Assembly: GCF_003219815.1 (NCBI RefSeq)
Contig: NZ_QJVD01000017.1
Location: forward strand, 44,791 to 108,790
From: Arthrobacter livingstonensis
GTDB taxonomy: Bacteria > Actinomycetota > Actinomycetes > Actinomycetales > Micrococcaceae
Length of the DNA stretch: 64,000 nt
Direction of reading: 5' to 3'
In this document: positions 45,346 through 54,346 of the stretch, piece after piece
How the letters are laid out: the number at the start of each line of letters is the position of its first letter
How positions within the stretch are numbered: the first letter of the stretch is position 1
The notes under the pieces: generated by a model
Database searches by the model: none
Told to the model about the DNA's origin: nothing
What the model saw: the letters and a program-made list of their open reading frames with translations, nothing else
Made by a program: the position numbers and the translations under genes

Positions 45346-46602
45346 GTGGGCAGCAGTTTCGGCGATCGACTTCGTCAAGAGCGTTTGGCACGGAGCCTTA
45401 CCCAAACGGAATTGGGCGGCGCCCTGTATTCGGCCAGCTATATATCCCTGCTCGAAAACGGGCGCCGCGAGCCCACTGTAGAAATAATCAAGCAGCTTTC
45501 CCGCCAGCTGCAGCTGGCCCCGCATTCGATCGAGGAATGGGTGCAGCCGATTTCCGCGGCGGAAAGCGACTACCTCATTGCATCCCTCTATGCCCGCCAG
45601 TGCTGGGACACCCGGGACTATGTGGGTGCGGCACAAAGTGCAGGCGCGGCCGCGGAAAAGGCCAGTGCCAGCCATGACTCCGTCACTTGGTGGAACATGA
45701 CCTACCTGCAGGCCAATTCGCTGCTGCGCTGCGGCTCCCATGCCGAGGCGCTCGAGGTGCTCAAGAGACTGCTGAACAACTCCCTGACCTCAGACAGCGA
45801 CGCCCTGACGATGCGCACCCGCCAGACCATGGCCGCCGCGCTGATGAGCCTGGGCCGCCTCCCCGAGGCGATCGAGGAAGCCACGCTTGCCGTCGAAATT
45901 GGCTCGGGAGACACCGATGAGGAATACACCGCGTACCTCATTGCCATGCAGACCCTGGTGGGTGCGCTGGCGGAGTCCGGGGATCTGGAAGGTGCCTGGC
46001 AGCACTGCGTTGCCTTGGTGGACGCCGTCACGGACTCCACCCCGAAGCAGCTGGCCGGTGAGATCCACTGGGTCATTGGCAATGTGGCGTTCATCAGGCA
46101 GGACATCAACACCGGCCTCTCCCACCACTCACAGGCAGGCCGGCTGCTTTCACCCACCCAGGACCTTTCCCGCTGGGCCCAGTTCAACAAGGCAACCGCT
46201 TGGGTGCGCCTGGCTGCCGGCGTGGTTGAACCGGCCACGCTGGAGGCCATCGAGCGCAGCGAACTGGCGCACTCAGTGGTGGGTGCCACCCGCACCGAGA
46301 CCCTTGAGGTTTCGCTGCTGCGCGCCCGCTGGCTCTACCTCAATGGCGACATGGATGCGGCCCTGACGCTGTTGGAAAGCATCGGCTCCGAACGCGATGT
46401 GCTGGCGAACCACATTGCCGGCGACACGGCACTGCTGCTGGGCAAGGTCCTCAAGGCGCAGGACCGCACGGAGGACGCCCTGGCGGCCTTCAACGATGCC
46501 AAGGCGATGTTCACCGAAGCCGGCGCCACGGAAAGGATCTCCCAGGCAATGGAAAGCATCGTGGAGATCGAGTCACTGCGCCGTTCCGGTTCGCGGCAGT
46601 AG
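45346..46602 (+). CDS. XRE-family helix-turn-helix regulator with TPR domain
   Basis: A 418-aa regulator. GTG 45346 is chosen because AAGAGGAG lies 7 bases upstream, and the protein then begins GSSFGDRLRQERLARSLTQTELGG. The N-terminal HTH runs to about residue 65 (SASYISLLENGRREPTVEII). The remainder is a series of helical TPR-like repeats (LLRCGSHAEALEVLKRLL; NGDMDAALTLLESIGSE; AQDRTEDALAAFNDAKAMF). This layout is that of RRNPP-like or bacterial TPR sensors, which bind small peptides or ligands. No peptide gene is evident next door. Confidence 0.85.
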   Translation: MGSSFGDRLRQERLARSLTQTELGGALYSASYISLLENGRREPTVEIIKQLSRQLQLAPHSIEEWVQPISAAESDYLIASLYARQCWDTRDYVGAAQSAGAAAEKASASHDSVTWWNMTYLQANSLLRCGSHAEALEVLKRLLNNSLTSDSDALTMRTRQTMAAALMSLGRLPEAIEEATLAVEIGSGDTDEEYTAYLIAMQTLVGALAESGDLEGAWQHCVALVDAVTDSTPKQLAGEIHWVIGNVAFIRQDINTGLSHHSQAGRLLSPTQDLSRWAQFNKATAWVRLAAGVVEPATLEAIERSELAHSVVGATRTETLEVSLLRARWLYLNGDMDAALTLLESIGSERDVLANHIAGDTALLLGKVLKAQDRTEDALAAFNDAKAMFTEAGATERISQAMESIVEIESLRRSGSRQ

Positions 46603-46629
46603 ATCCGGCACCGCCCGCCTGAAACGCCG

Positions 46630-47664
46630 CTAGCTGAACGCTGCGCCGGTCAGGCGCTCGTAGGCGTCCACATAGCGTGCGCGGGTCCGTTCCACGACGT
46701 CCGCAGGCAGCGGCGGCGGCGGTGTGCCGGAACCCTTGTCCCAGCCTGATTCCGCACTGGTCAGCCAGTCGCGCACGTACTGCTTGTCAAAGCTGGGTTG
46801 AACCCCGCCGGGCGACCATAGTTCCGCATCCCAGAAGCGCGAGGAATCGGGCGTTAGGACCTCATCCCCCAAGGTGACGACGCCGGTGGCCGGGTCTGTA
46901 CCGAACTCCACCTTGGTGTCCGCCAGGATGATGCCGCGGCCGCGGGCGATCTCCTCGGCCCGGGAATAGATCTCCAGTGTCAGGCTGCGCAGCTTGTTGG
47001 CGGCGTCCCGGCCCACGGTCTCGACCATGGTCTCAAAGGTGATGTTTTCATCGTGCGTGCCCACCTCCGCCTTGGCGGACGGTGTGAAGATCGCCGGCAC
47101 CAGCCGGGATCCGTCGCCCAGCCCGGCCGGCAGCGGCAGTGCGCACACCGTCTGCCTTTGGCGGTACTCCAGCAGGCCCGATCCCGTGAGGTAACCGCGG
47201 GAAATACACTCGATGGGGAACATGTCGAGCTTTTTGCACACCATGGCCCGGCCGGCCACCTCCACCGGAACACCGTCCTCCACCGTGGTGGCGAGCAGGT
47301 GGTTGGGGACGTCAAGCTGGTCAAACCACCACAGGCTCAGCTGGGTCAGGATGCGGCCCTTGTCCGGAATTTCGCTGGACAGGATGGTGTCGAACGCGCT
47401 GATCCGGTCGCTGGCCACCACCAGGACGACGTCGCCGCGCCCGGCGAACGGTTCAGCACCCTCCGCACCAGGGCCCACGGCGGCGAGGGACCCGGAACGG
47501 GGGCCCACGGGGGCGAGGGACCCGGAACGAGCTTGCGAGCTCCGGGAGCCGCTGGGGACCTGCGAGCTCTGGGAGCCGCTGGGGATGTAGAGATCGCGGA
47601 CCTTGCCGGAGTAGACGTGCTTCCAGCCGGGCAGGACGGGGGCTGTGGTTGTTCTCGAAGTCAT
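46630..47664 (-). CDS. purC: SAICAR synthase with an inserted repeat-encoded segment
   Basis: Joins aspartate to CAIR in purine synthesis. 344 aa, about 40 longer than usual. The catalytic core is intact: SGKVRDLY, VVASDRISAFDTIL, VEDGVPVEVAGRAMVCKKLDM, ECISRGYLTGSG and GIILADTKVEFG. The extra length is residues 28-67, rich in Ser/Gly/Arg (PSGSRSSQARSGSLAPVG), placed between strands 1 and 2 of the N-terminal domain and encoded by a palindromic repeat element. ATGA overlap with purD indicates coupling. It converges on the XRE regulator gene with 27 bp between stops. Confidence 0.93.
   Translation of the reverse strand: MTSRTTTAPVLPGWKHVYSGKVRDLYIPSGSQSSQVPSGSRSSQARSGSLAPVGPRSGSLAAVGPGAEGAEPFAGRGDVVLVVASDRISAFDTILSSEIPDKGRILTQLSLWWFDQLDVPNHLLATTVEDGVPVEVAGRAMVCKKLDMFPIECISRGYLTGSGLLEYRQRQTVCALPLPAGLGDGSRLVPAIFTPSAKAEVGTHDENITFETMVETVGRDAANKLRSLTLEIYSRAEEIARGRGIILADTKVEFGTDPATGVVTLGDEVLTPDSSRFWDAELWSPGGVQPSFDKQYVRDWLTSAESGWDKGSGTPPPPLPADVVERTRARYVDAYERLTGAAFS
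47464..47584. repeat. Palindromic element translated within purC
   Basis: One full copy at 47501-47559 (GGGCCCACGGGGGCGAGGGA, then CCCGGAACGAGCTTGCGAG and CCGGGAGCCGCTGGGGAC). A partial 5' copy lies at 47471-47500 and a partial 3' copy at 47560-47584. CCCGGA and TCCGGG arms flank GAGCTTGCGAGC. The copy resembles the intergenic element at 30012-30069. All of it is in frame with purC. Confidence 0.9.
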
Positions 47665-48968
47665 GGGTTTGTTCCTAATGCGTGGGCGGCCGGGCCGGCC
47701 ACTGTAATTTCGCCGCGTGCGGCCTTGGCGGCGATGTCTTTTCGGAACTGGCCGCCCTCCAGGGAAATTTGCCCCATCCCCGCGTAAGCCTTCTCCCTGG
47801 CGTCCTCCAAATCAACGCCCAAGCCGACCACCGCGAGAACACGGCCGCCCGCGCTGATGGTGTTTCCGGCGTCGTCCACGGCCGTGCCGGCGTGCAACAC
47901 GTGCACGCCGTCCAGCCGCCGTGCCTTCTTCAGCCCGCGGATACGTCCGCCGGTCCGCGGCGCGTCGGGGTAGTTTTCGCTGGCCAGGACGACGGCGACT
48001 GCCGTCTCGGGTGCCCAGCGCAACTCATCGATCTTCTCGAGCTGACCCTTGGCAGCAGCCATCAGGACACCGCCAAGGGGCGTCTTGAGACGGGCCAGGA
48101 CGGCCTGCGTCTCCGGGTCGCCGAAGCGTGCATTGAACTCGATGACCCGGGTGCCGCGGCTGGTCAGCGCCAGACCGCAGTAAAGGACACCGGTGAACGG
48201 AGTGCCGCGGCGGGCCATTTCGTCGATGGTGGGCTGGGCCACGCGGTCAATGACGTCCTGGACCAGATTGGCCGGAACCCATTCCAGCGGCGAGTAGGCA
48301 CCCATGCCGCCGGTGTTGGGGCCCTCGTCGCCGTCAAAGATGCGCTTGAAGTCCTGGGCGGGAGCCAGCGGCACCACGCTGCGCCCGTCGGCCAGCACAA
48401 AGAGCGAAACTTCCGGGCCGTCAAGGAACTCTTCGATTACCACCGTGCCGCCAACATTGAAGCAGGACTGCGCATGGGCCAGGGCTTCATCGCGGTCTTC
48501 GGTGACAACCACGCCCTTGCCGGCGGCCAGTCCGTCGTCCTTGACAACATACGGGGCGCCGAACGCATCCAGGGCGTCGGCTGCCTCCTCGACAGTGGTG
48601 GCGACCCTGGCCATGGCGGTGGGAACCTGGGCCTCGGCCATGACCGCCTTGGCAAACGCCTTGGAGGCCTCCAGCTGGGCGGCGTCCCTGCTCGGCCCGA
48701 ACACCGGGATCCCGGCCGCCTGGACGGCGTCGGCCACGCCCGCTGCCAGCGGTGCCTCCGGTCCCACCACCACCAGATCGCTCTCCAGTCTCAACGCCAG
48801 CGCCGTCACGGCCGCGGGATCATTGGCGTCAATTCTGTGGGTGGGGACAATCTCAGCGATTCCGGCGTTCCCGGGTGCCGCATGGACCTCCGTGACGTTG
48901 GGGTCACGGAGCAACGATCGGACAATGGCATGTTCGCGGCCGCCCGGGCCAATCACTAGAACCTTCAC
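47661..48968 (-). CDS. purD: Phosphoribosylamine-glycine ligase (GAR synthetase)
   Basis: ATP-grasp enzyme of purine synthesis, 435 aa. Seen: N-terminal VIGPGGREHAIVRSL, ATP-grasp residues in KAFAKAVMAEAQVPTAMA, VVKDDGLAAGKGVVV and GPEVSLFVLADG, and Mg-binding EFNARFGDPETQ. First gene of the purD-purC pair; its stop overlaps purC's ATG. It is divergent from the protease gene across 286 bp. Confidence 0.96.
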   Translation of the reverse strand: MKVLVIGPGGREHAIVRSLLRDPNVTEVHAAPGNAGIAEIVPTHRIDANDPAAVTALALRLESDLVVVGPEAPLAAGVADAVQAAGIPVFGPSRDAAQLEASKAFAKAVMAEAQVPTAMARVATTVEEAADALDAFGAPYVVKDDGLAAGKGVVVTEDRDEALAHAQSCFNVGGTVVIEEFLDGPEVSLFVLADGRSVVPLAPAQDFKRIFDGDEGPNTGGMGAYSPLEWVPANLVQDVIDRVAQPTIDEMARRGTPFTGVLYCGLALTSRGTRVIEFNARFGDPETQAVLARLKTPLGGVLMAAAKGQLEKIDELRWAPETAVAVVLASENYPDAPRTGGRIRGLKKARRLDGVHVLHAGTAVDDAGNTISAGGRVLAVVGLGVDLEDAREKAYAGMGQISLEGGQFRKDIAAKAARGEITVAGPAAHALGTNP

Positions 48969-49254
48969 GCTTCAAGGGTACTTGGATTGGCCGCCCGGGC
49001 CATAAAGCTGCGGCGGCACGAAAGGGCCACCACGTCAATGGGCAGTTCGTACCCTCTCATGTCAGGGGCGAAAGGGCTCGACACGCCGTAATATAGGCAA
49101 TTGAGCATTGCAGCCCATAACTCCGCTTGCTAGCTTAACGAATGGTGATTGCCCGGACAGATCCGTGTCGGGAGGCGGTGCCGTCCGTGCCGGGTCATTT
49201 CCATGCGCAGGCGTCTTTCACCTACTCGTCGCACGTCTTCAGGGGGAACAAGTC

Positions 49255-51798
49255 ATGCAGGCATTCACACGCGCATTCGTCAGACGCACAGGAGCGGCCT
49301 GCGCCGCGGCCGCCGTCTTGATCGGGGGCACCTTTGCCGCCGGCGCCGCCACGGCAGCACCTCAAAACGACCCGTCGTCGGGAGCGAGCCCCAGCTCCAC
49401 CGTCGCGAGCGCTCCTGGGCCCACGCCAGGCACCGGCTCCACCCCTGCGCCAGGCGCCGGCTCCACCGCGCCCCCATCGGACGGGGCCCTGCCCGCCGGT
49501 TTGCAAGAGGCCGTCAAGCGCGATCTCGGCAAGACCGTTGCCGAGTTTGACGCCAACGGCGAACTGGCCAAGAAGGCTGCCGTTGTCCAGGCCGAAGTCA
49601 CGAAGGTGGACCCCGAATCGGTGGTCTCCGTCAAGGCAGGCACCATCGAGGTCAAAACCAGCGCGCAGGCAGCGGCGAGCGCCAAGGCGGCGGCTGGTAC
49701 CGCAAAGATCGTGCTCGCGCCGGCGGAGGCCCCCTCGGCCGGTGCCAAGGTTGGCGCTTCAAGCGTCGATGCGCTGTTTGCCGACTATGTCGCCAAGTTT
49801 GGCGTCAAGAACCTGCAGTCCGTCATGGTCAACACGGCCGGTGACTATGTCATCCGGACCGGCGACACGAAAATCGGTGCCGAATCCGCGCCATCCACCG
49901 CCGTGACCTTTAGCGCCGCGGCCAGGCCGTCAGTGGCGGACTTTGAAGCCAAATACAACAATGTGGTCGTGACGGCGGCCAGCGGGCCGGCCACGTCCCT
50001 CGCGGTGAAGTCGCCTGCAGGCGACGTGGCGAACGGTCAGGGCTACGCATCACACATCATCGATAAAAACTATGAAACCTGCTCCATCGGCTGGAATGGA
50101 TTCAACAGCAAGGGCGACCCCGCCGTCATCTCGGCCGGCCACTGCACCCGTGACGGATCACTTAAGGACGCGCAGCTGACGGATCCCCTGCACGACACCG
50201 CCGGCAAGCCGGGCTCCAGCAACATTGTCCTGCTGGACCGCCTGGGCACCTTTGGTTTCTCCCAGTTCGGCGGCCCCGGCAACAGCCCGGTCACCGGGCT
50301 TACCCCAACCTCGGGTCCCGGGGACTATGGCAACATTGGCACCGACGTCTCTGTCATAGACAGCATCACTGCCGGTCTGAATCAGCTCCCCCGGGTCACG
50401 GACTGGAAGAACCCGGCCAATATCACGGCCTCCGGCCCCAAGGTCACCGGCGTCTCCTCGGCCATCATGGGCGCCGACATTTGCAAGTCGGGGCGCACCA
50501 CGGGCTGGACGTGCGGCACCGTTGACGAGGTCGGAATCTTCCTGGTGGGCGGCGTCCAGAACCCCATGAGCGCAGCCGACGTCAGGGCAGTGCGAGGTTT
50601 CGCGTCCACAAAAATGGCCAGCGATCACGGTGATTCCGGCGGCGCCGTCATTTCCGGCACCACAGCGGTGGGCATCCTCAGCGCCGGGGATGGCCACTCC
50701 ACCTACAGCACTGACCTGCCTGACGCGCTGGCCCATACCAACGGTTACACGGTCAAGGTCTTTGTGAACTCCCCCACCCTGACCATCCCGGCCAACAACG
50801 GCACCCTCCACCGCTCCACCACCATCACCGGCAAGGTCGCAGGTGCCCAGGCCGGAACCAAGGTCACCGTCTCCCTTGACGGCAAGACCAGCACGGTTGC
50901 CACGGGCGCCAACGGCGCATGGTCCGTCAAGGCCCCCAACAAGTTCGGCACCTTCAAGATCACCGCACAGGCCAAAAGCGGCTTCAGCAGCTCCGCAGTG
51001 GCCAACTTCAGCGTGAGAGTCGTCAAGCAGACGCTGGCCGCCCCAACCTTCACGGCTCCGGCCGTGAATGGCTCGGCGCCCGCACCGGTCAAGGCCATCA
51101 CGGGCACCGGCAAGCCCGGCGCCACGGTTGAGCTGTCCGTTGGCATTACACGCACCGCGGCTAAACTGGCCGGCGGCATTGCCCGCACCGCAGTGGTTGG
51201 CGCCAACGGCAAGTGGTCCGTGGCGGTGTCCCCGACCCTCGCTGTGGGAAGCTACACCGTCACGGCACGCCAGAGGCTCACTGACTGGAACGACTCCACG
51301 TTGGTCACCAGCAAGTTCAAGGTGGTTCCGGACACCCCGGCCATCGGCTCGCCCACGAACGGCCAGAAGTTCCCGGCCGCCAGCGCACCGATGGCCATCT
51401 CCGGCAGCAACACCGCCGGTGCAACGGTGTCCGTGACCATCAACGGCCAGAAGTTCGACGTAAAGGTGGTTGGCGGCACTTGGACCGTTGCGTTTGGCGC
51501 CAGGTTTGTCCCCGGCAACCACTCGGTCTCGGTGACGCAGACCATTGCCGGCCTGACGTCCGCAGCCGCGAGGTCGTCATTCACGGTCTTGGCCATCCCG
51601 GCTCCGCCCGCCGTCCAACAGCCGAGCAACCCGGGATCCGCGCCCGCAGCCCCCGCAACACAGCCTCCGTCCGATGACGGCAGGCTGGCCGTAACCGGTG
51701 CATCAAGCACCGTGGCCGGCTTCGGTGCAGCCGGTGGCGTACTGCTCCTTGCAGGTGCAGCGCTAAAGTTGTTCCGCCGCCGCAAGGGCACCAACTAA
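49255..51798 (+). CDS. Secreted trypsin-like serine protease with Ig-like repeats and LAxTG wall-anchor signal
   Basis: An 847-aa exported protein from ATG 49255 (AGGGGGAA upstream). Order: signal peptide with cleavage near ATAAP (about 38), a Pro/Ser/Thr-rich linker, a propeptide-like region (LQEAVKRDLGKTVAEFDANG), then a trypsin-fold domain with His296 (SAGHC) and Ser461 (GDSGGAV). Three Ig-like repeats of about 85-90 residues follow (TLHRSTTITGKVAGAQAGTKV; AITGTGKPGATVEL; AISGSNTAGATVSV). The end is LAVTG at 811-815, a hydrophobic helix and FRRRKGTN: a sortase signal of the LAxTG class used by sortase E. Probably wall-attached protease. Confidence 0.9.
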   Translation: MQAFTRAFVRRTGAACAAAAVLIGGTFAAGAATAAPQNDPSSGASPSSTVASAPGPTPGTGSTPAPGAGSTAPPSDGALPAGLQEAVKRDLGKTVAEFDANGELAKKAAVVQAEVTKVDPESVVSVKAGTIEVKTSAQAAASAKAAAGTAKIVLAPAEAPSAGAKVGASSVDALFADYVAKFGVKNLQSVMVNTAGDYVIRTGDTKIGAESAPSTAVTFSAAARPSVADFEAKYNNVVVTAASGPATSLAVKSPAGDVANGQGYASHIIDKNYETCSIGWNGFNSKGDPAVISAGHCTRDGSLKDAQLTDPLHDTAGKPGSSNIVLLDRLGTFGFSQFGGPGNSPVTGLTPTSGPGDYGNIGTDVSVIDSITAGLNQLPRVTDWKNPANITASGPKVTGVSSAIMGADICKSGRTTGWTCGTVDEVGIFLVGGVQNPMSAADVRAVRGFASTKMASDHGDSGGAVISGTTAVGILSAGDGHSTYSTDLPDALAHTNGYTVKVFVNSPTLTIPANNGTLHRSTTITGKVAGAQAGTKVTVSLDGKTSTVATGANGAWSVKAPNKFGTFKITAQAKSGFSSSAVANFSVRVVKQTLAAPTFTAPAVNGSAPAPVKAITGTGKPGATVELSVGITRTAAKLAGGIARTAVVGANGKWSVAVSPTLAVGSYTVTARQRLTDWNDSTLVTSKFKVVPDTPAIGSPTNGQKFPAASAPMAISGSNTAGATVSVTINGQKFDVKVVGGTWTVAFGARFVPGNHSVSVTQTIAGLTSAAARSSFTVLAIPAPPAVQQPSNPGSAPAAPATQPPSDDGRLAVTGASSTVAGFGAAGGVLLLAGAALKLFRRRKGTN

Positions 51799-51867
51799 CA
51801 GCACCACGTCCCAGTCTTAAGGCAGCAGTTGATTGACGCACACTGGCAAAGACTGACAATGGTTGAG

Positions 51868-51908
51868 AGGGCAGTGGGCACCCTCGTCTGAAAGGGGTCT
51901 ACTGCCCT
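51868..51908 (+). terminator. Hairpin after the protease gene
   Basis: AGGGCAGT (51868-51875) pairs with ACTGCCCT (51901-51908), followed by TTCAAC. It lies 70 bp after the protease stop and just before the lipoprotein gene; a modest terminator or mRNA-stability structure. Confidence 0.45.
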
Positions 51909-51947
51909 TTCAACACAGCCAGCCTTTTCAACGGCATGGAGGAAGCA

Positions 51948-52499
51948 ATGAACGGCAGGAAGATGACAGCAGTCCTCGTCGCCGCCACCATGACAGGAGC
52001 ATTGGGCATGAGTGGATGCGGCCAGGACCAGTCCCCCGGCACTCACAGCACGTCTGCGCCCGGGCCACGGTCTGCCACAACGTCCCCAACCGCCCAGCAG
52101 TCCACCGAGCTGCTGATGCTCAACGACAGCTTGAAGGCGAAGCTTGGCAGCGCCTACTCCGATTCCTGGATTGAGGACAAGCAGCTTCATGTGGCGGTCA
52201 CCACGCAGGACGCCGCGAAGGTAGTCTCCGAGGCCGGTGCCATCCCGAAGCTGGTCGACTTTGACGCGGCACAGCTGGAGGCGGCGCTGCGGGCCGTCGC
52301 GGCATGGCAGGCCACACTCCCGCAGGACCAGGCGGCCGCCATCCACCGGATCATCACGGACGGACGCTCCGGAACCGTCACCATCTATGTGACGTCCGAG
52401 CAGATCAACACCGTCTCCGCGGCAGCGGCCAAGGCCAATCCAACCGGCAGGATCCCCTTGGCCATCAAGGAATCCACCGGACTCGCAACTCCCCTGTAG
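51948..52499 (+). CDS. Lipoprotein resembling an orphan alpha-lytic-protease prodomain
   Basis: A 183-aa predicted lipoprotein: ATG 51948 with GGAGGA just upstream, hydrophobic segment and lipobox ending at Cys24 (GMSGC). After a Ser/Thr/Pro linker comes a domain with KAKLGSAYSDSWIEDKQLHV, AVTTQDAAKVVSEAGAIPKLV and DFDAAQLEAAL, then a second half with GTVTIYVTSEQINTVSAAAAKAN. This two-part pattern resembles the folding-chaperone prodomain of S1E proteases (alpha-lytic protease, streptogrisins), but no protease domain follows. It sits 149 bp after the wall-protease gene. A role as chaperone or inhibitor of a protease is inference. Confidence 0.72.
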   Translation: MNGRKMTAVLVAATMTGALGMSGCGQDQSPGTHSTSAPGPRSATTSPTAQQSTELLMLNDSLKAKLGSAYSDSWIEDKQLHVAVTTQDAAKVVSEAGAIPKLVDFDAAQLEAALRAVAAWQATLPQDQAAAIHRIITDGRSGTVTIYVTSEQINTVSAAAAKANPTGRIPLAIKESTGLATPL

Positions 52500-52552
52500 G
52501 ACCCACCCCCAACGACGCGCCAAGGGGACACATTAGTCGCTAGGATGACAGC

Positions 52553-53557
52553 ATGATCCAGACCTTCCGGGCGCACGACGCCGTTGAGCTCGCCGTCCTG
52601 GAACGCAGTGGATTTGTCGAGTCCCGGCACCTTGGCTCCGCCGTGGTGGTGGCTGCGGACGGGTCCGTGGTGACTTCCCTTGGCGCCGTCGACTCCGCCA
52701 TCTTCCCGCGCTCCGCGGTGAAGCCGTTTCAGGCATTGGCCGCCATGCAGGCAGGGGTGCCGCTGCGCGGCGCGCAGGTTGCCATTGCCGCCGGGAGCCA
52801 CAGCGGATCACTGGAGCACATGGATGTGGTCGCCGGCATGCTCAAGGCCGCCGGCCTCACCGAGAACCACCTGGGCTGCCCGGCCGCCTGGCCCGGCGAT
52901 CCCGAGGCACGCGCCTGGCTGGTGCGCGCCGGCCGCGGCAAGTCCAAGCTGGCCATGAACTGTTCCGGCAAGCACGCGGCCTTCCTGTGGGCCTGCGCCG
53001 AGAACGGCTGGGACACGGCGGGCTACCTGGAACCCAACCACCCCATGCAACGCGCCGTGCGCACGGTTCTCGAGGAATATACCGGCCAGCCGATCCGGCA
53101 CACCGGCGTGGACGGCTGCGGCGCACCCGTCATGTCCGTTACCCTCAAGGGCCTGGCCCGGGCCTTCACGACGCTGGCCAAGGCGCCGTCGGACAAGAAC
53201 GCCAATGCCCGCGCCGCCACCATTGCCACGTCCATGCTCGACTATCCATGGGCCGTTGAGGGCCATGGCCGGCCCAATACGGTGGTCATGGAAGAACTGG
53301 GCGTCTTGGCCAAGCTGGGAGCCGAAGGTGTCCTCGCGATGGCCACCCCCGCCGGAGCCTCCGTGGCCGTGAAGATGCTCGATGGCAACGGCCGCGCCGC
53401 CACCTTGGTGGCTCTCACGCTGCTCGCCGCCTGCGGTGCCCTGGAGGTCCCCGAGGTGGCCGACGTCCTGAGCAAGGTGGTCCCGCCCATCATGGGTGGC
53501 GACCGGCCCGCCGGAAGCCTGCGCCTCGGCCAGGCCGTCAGCGCACTTCTGGACTGA
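52553..53557 (+). CDS. L-asparaginase of the Rhizobium etli (class 3) type
   Basis: Asparaginase_II-family enzyme, 334 aa, predicted to hydrolyse asparagine to aspartate and ammonia. Features of the family: [47 protein letters not shown] (Cys/Lys near the zinc site) and [11 protein letters not shown]. This fold is unrelated to the bacterial type I/II asparaginases and resembles serine beta-lactamases; the Ser-x-x-Lys pair (SAVK) is visible. No signal peptide. The SCP-like gene begins 23 bp after its stop. Confidence 0.9.
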   Translation: MIQTFRAHDAVELAVLERSGFVESRHLGSAVVVAADGSVVTSLGAVDSAIFPRSAVKPFQALAAMQAGVPLRGAQVAIAAGSHSGSLEHMDVVAGMLKAAGLTENHLGCPAAWPGDPEARAWLVRAGRGKSKLAMNCSGKHAAFLWACAENGWDTAGYLEPNHPMQRAVRTVLEEYTGQPIRHTGVDGCGAPVMSVTLKGLARAFTTLAKAPSDKNANARAATIATSMLDYPWAVEGHGRPNTVVMEELGVLAKLGAEGVLAMATPAGASVAVKMLDGNGRAATLVALTLLAACGALEVPEVADVLSKVVPPIMGGDRPAGSLRLGQAVSALLD

Positions 53558-53580
53558 CCCCGGACCGAAAGGAACATCCC

Positions 53581-53934
53581 GTGGCTTCCCGACGCCGCAT
53601 TGACATTGCCGAGGGCCAGGCCGCCCTGGCCGCCTGGCGGCAGGGGGAAGCGCCCCGCGCCGTCACCGCCATGGCCGTGCGCTACACATTGGAGGAACTC
53701 ACGGCCCGCGCCCCCGGGAACTCCGTGGAGGTGCGCGTGCCGCCGTTTGGGGTCACCCAGTGCATTGCGGGGCCGCGGCACACCCGGGGCACTCCGCCCA
53801 ATGTGGTGGAGTGCGACGCCGGCACCTGGCTTGCGCTGGTGACCGGACGGACTGGCTGGGGTGACGCCGTCGAACACGGCCTGGTGGCTGCCTCGGGGCT
53901 GCGCGCCGACCTCTCCGAGGAACTGCCGCTGTAG
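53581..53934 (+). CDS. Sterol carrier-like protein, purF neighbour
   Basis: A 117-aa protein of the sterol-carrier-protein-like family, GTG start. It begins [16 protein letters not shown] and includes [29 protein letters not shown]. The biochemical role is unknown. Its position beside purF and purM repeats the mycobacterial order Rv0807-purF-purM, which supports its reality. GAAAGGAAC is immediately upstream. Confidence 0.85.
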   Translation: MASRRRIDIAEGQAALAAWRQGEAPRAVTAMAVRYTLEELTARAPGNSVEVRVPPFGVTQCIAGPRHTRGTPPNVVECDAGTWLALVTGRTGWGDAVEHGLVAASGLRADLSEELPL

Positions 53935-53955
53935 GAAGGCGGGTACCCTTTAAGT

Positions 53956-54273
53956 ATGACTTCCCAGCCTGCAGACCCCCGCGCCGGTGCCGCAAAGGCA
54001 CCGGCCGAGCGCCGCGAACTCACGGTTCGCCGCGCCCCCAAGTACGTACCGTTCATGATCGCCGGCGCCGTGGTGGGGGCCATCGTGGCGGGCATTCTCA
54101 CGCTCACGTCCTCGGCAGTAGAGCAATTTGACGCCGGCAGCATCTTCGGCTTTTTCGCCGTGCTGCTCATGCTTCCGGGAATCGGCCTGGGTGCCGTAGT
54201 GGCCCTGGCCATCGACCGCCGGAGCCTGCGCCACACCAGCACGGCCGTGCTGGAGTCCGTTCCGGAGGACTAA
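53956..54273 (+). CDS. Small two-helix membrane protein
   Basis: A 105-aa protein of unknown function. Residues 30-52 (FMIAGAVVGAIVAGILTL) and 66-88 (FFAVLLMLPGIGLGAVVALAI) are transmembrane; both ends are probably cytoplasmic. It lies between the SCP-like gene and purF, commonly seen there in Arthrobacter relatives. Confidence 0.78.
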   Translation: MTSQPADPRAGAAKAPAERRELTVRRAPKYVPFMIAGAVVGAIVAGILTLTSSAVEQFDAGSIFGFFAVLLMLPGIGLGAVVALAIDRRSLRHTSTAVLESVPED

Positions 54274-54346
54274 GCCGGCAGATGCCACGCCTGGCAGCCG
54301 TGACACAAGGTTAGAGCCCGTTGCCATTACGTGAGACAATTTTCTG

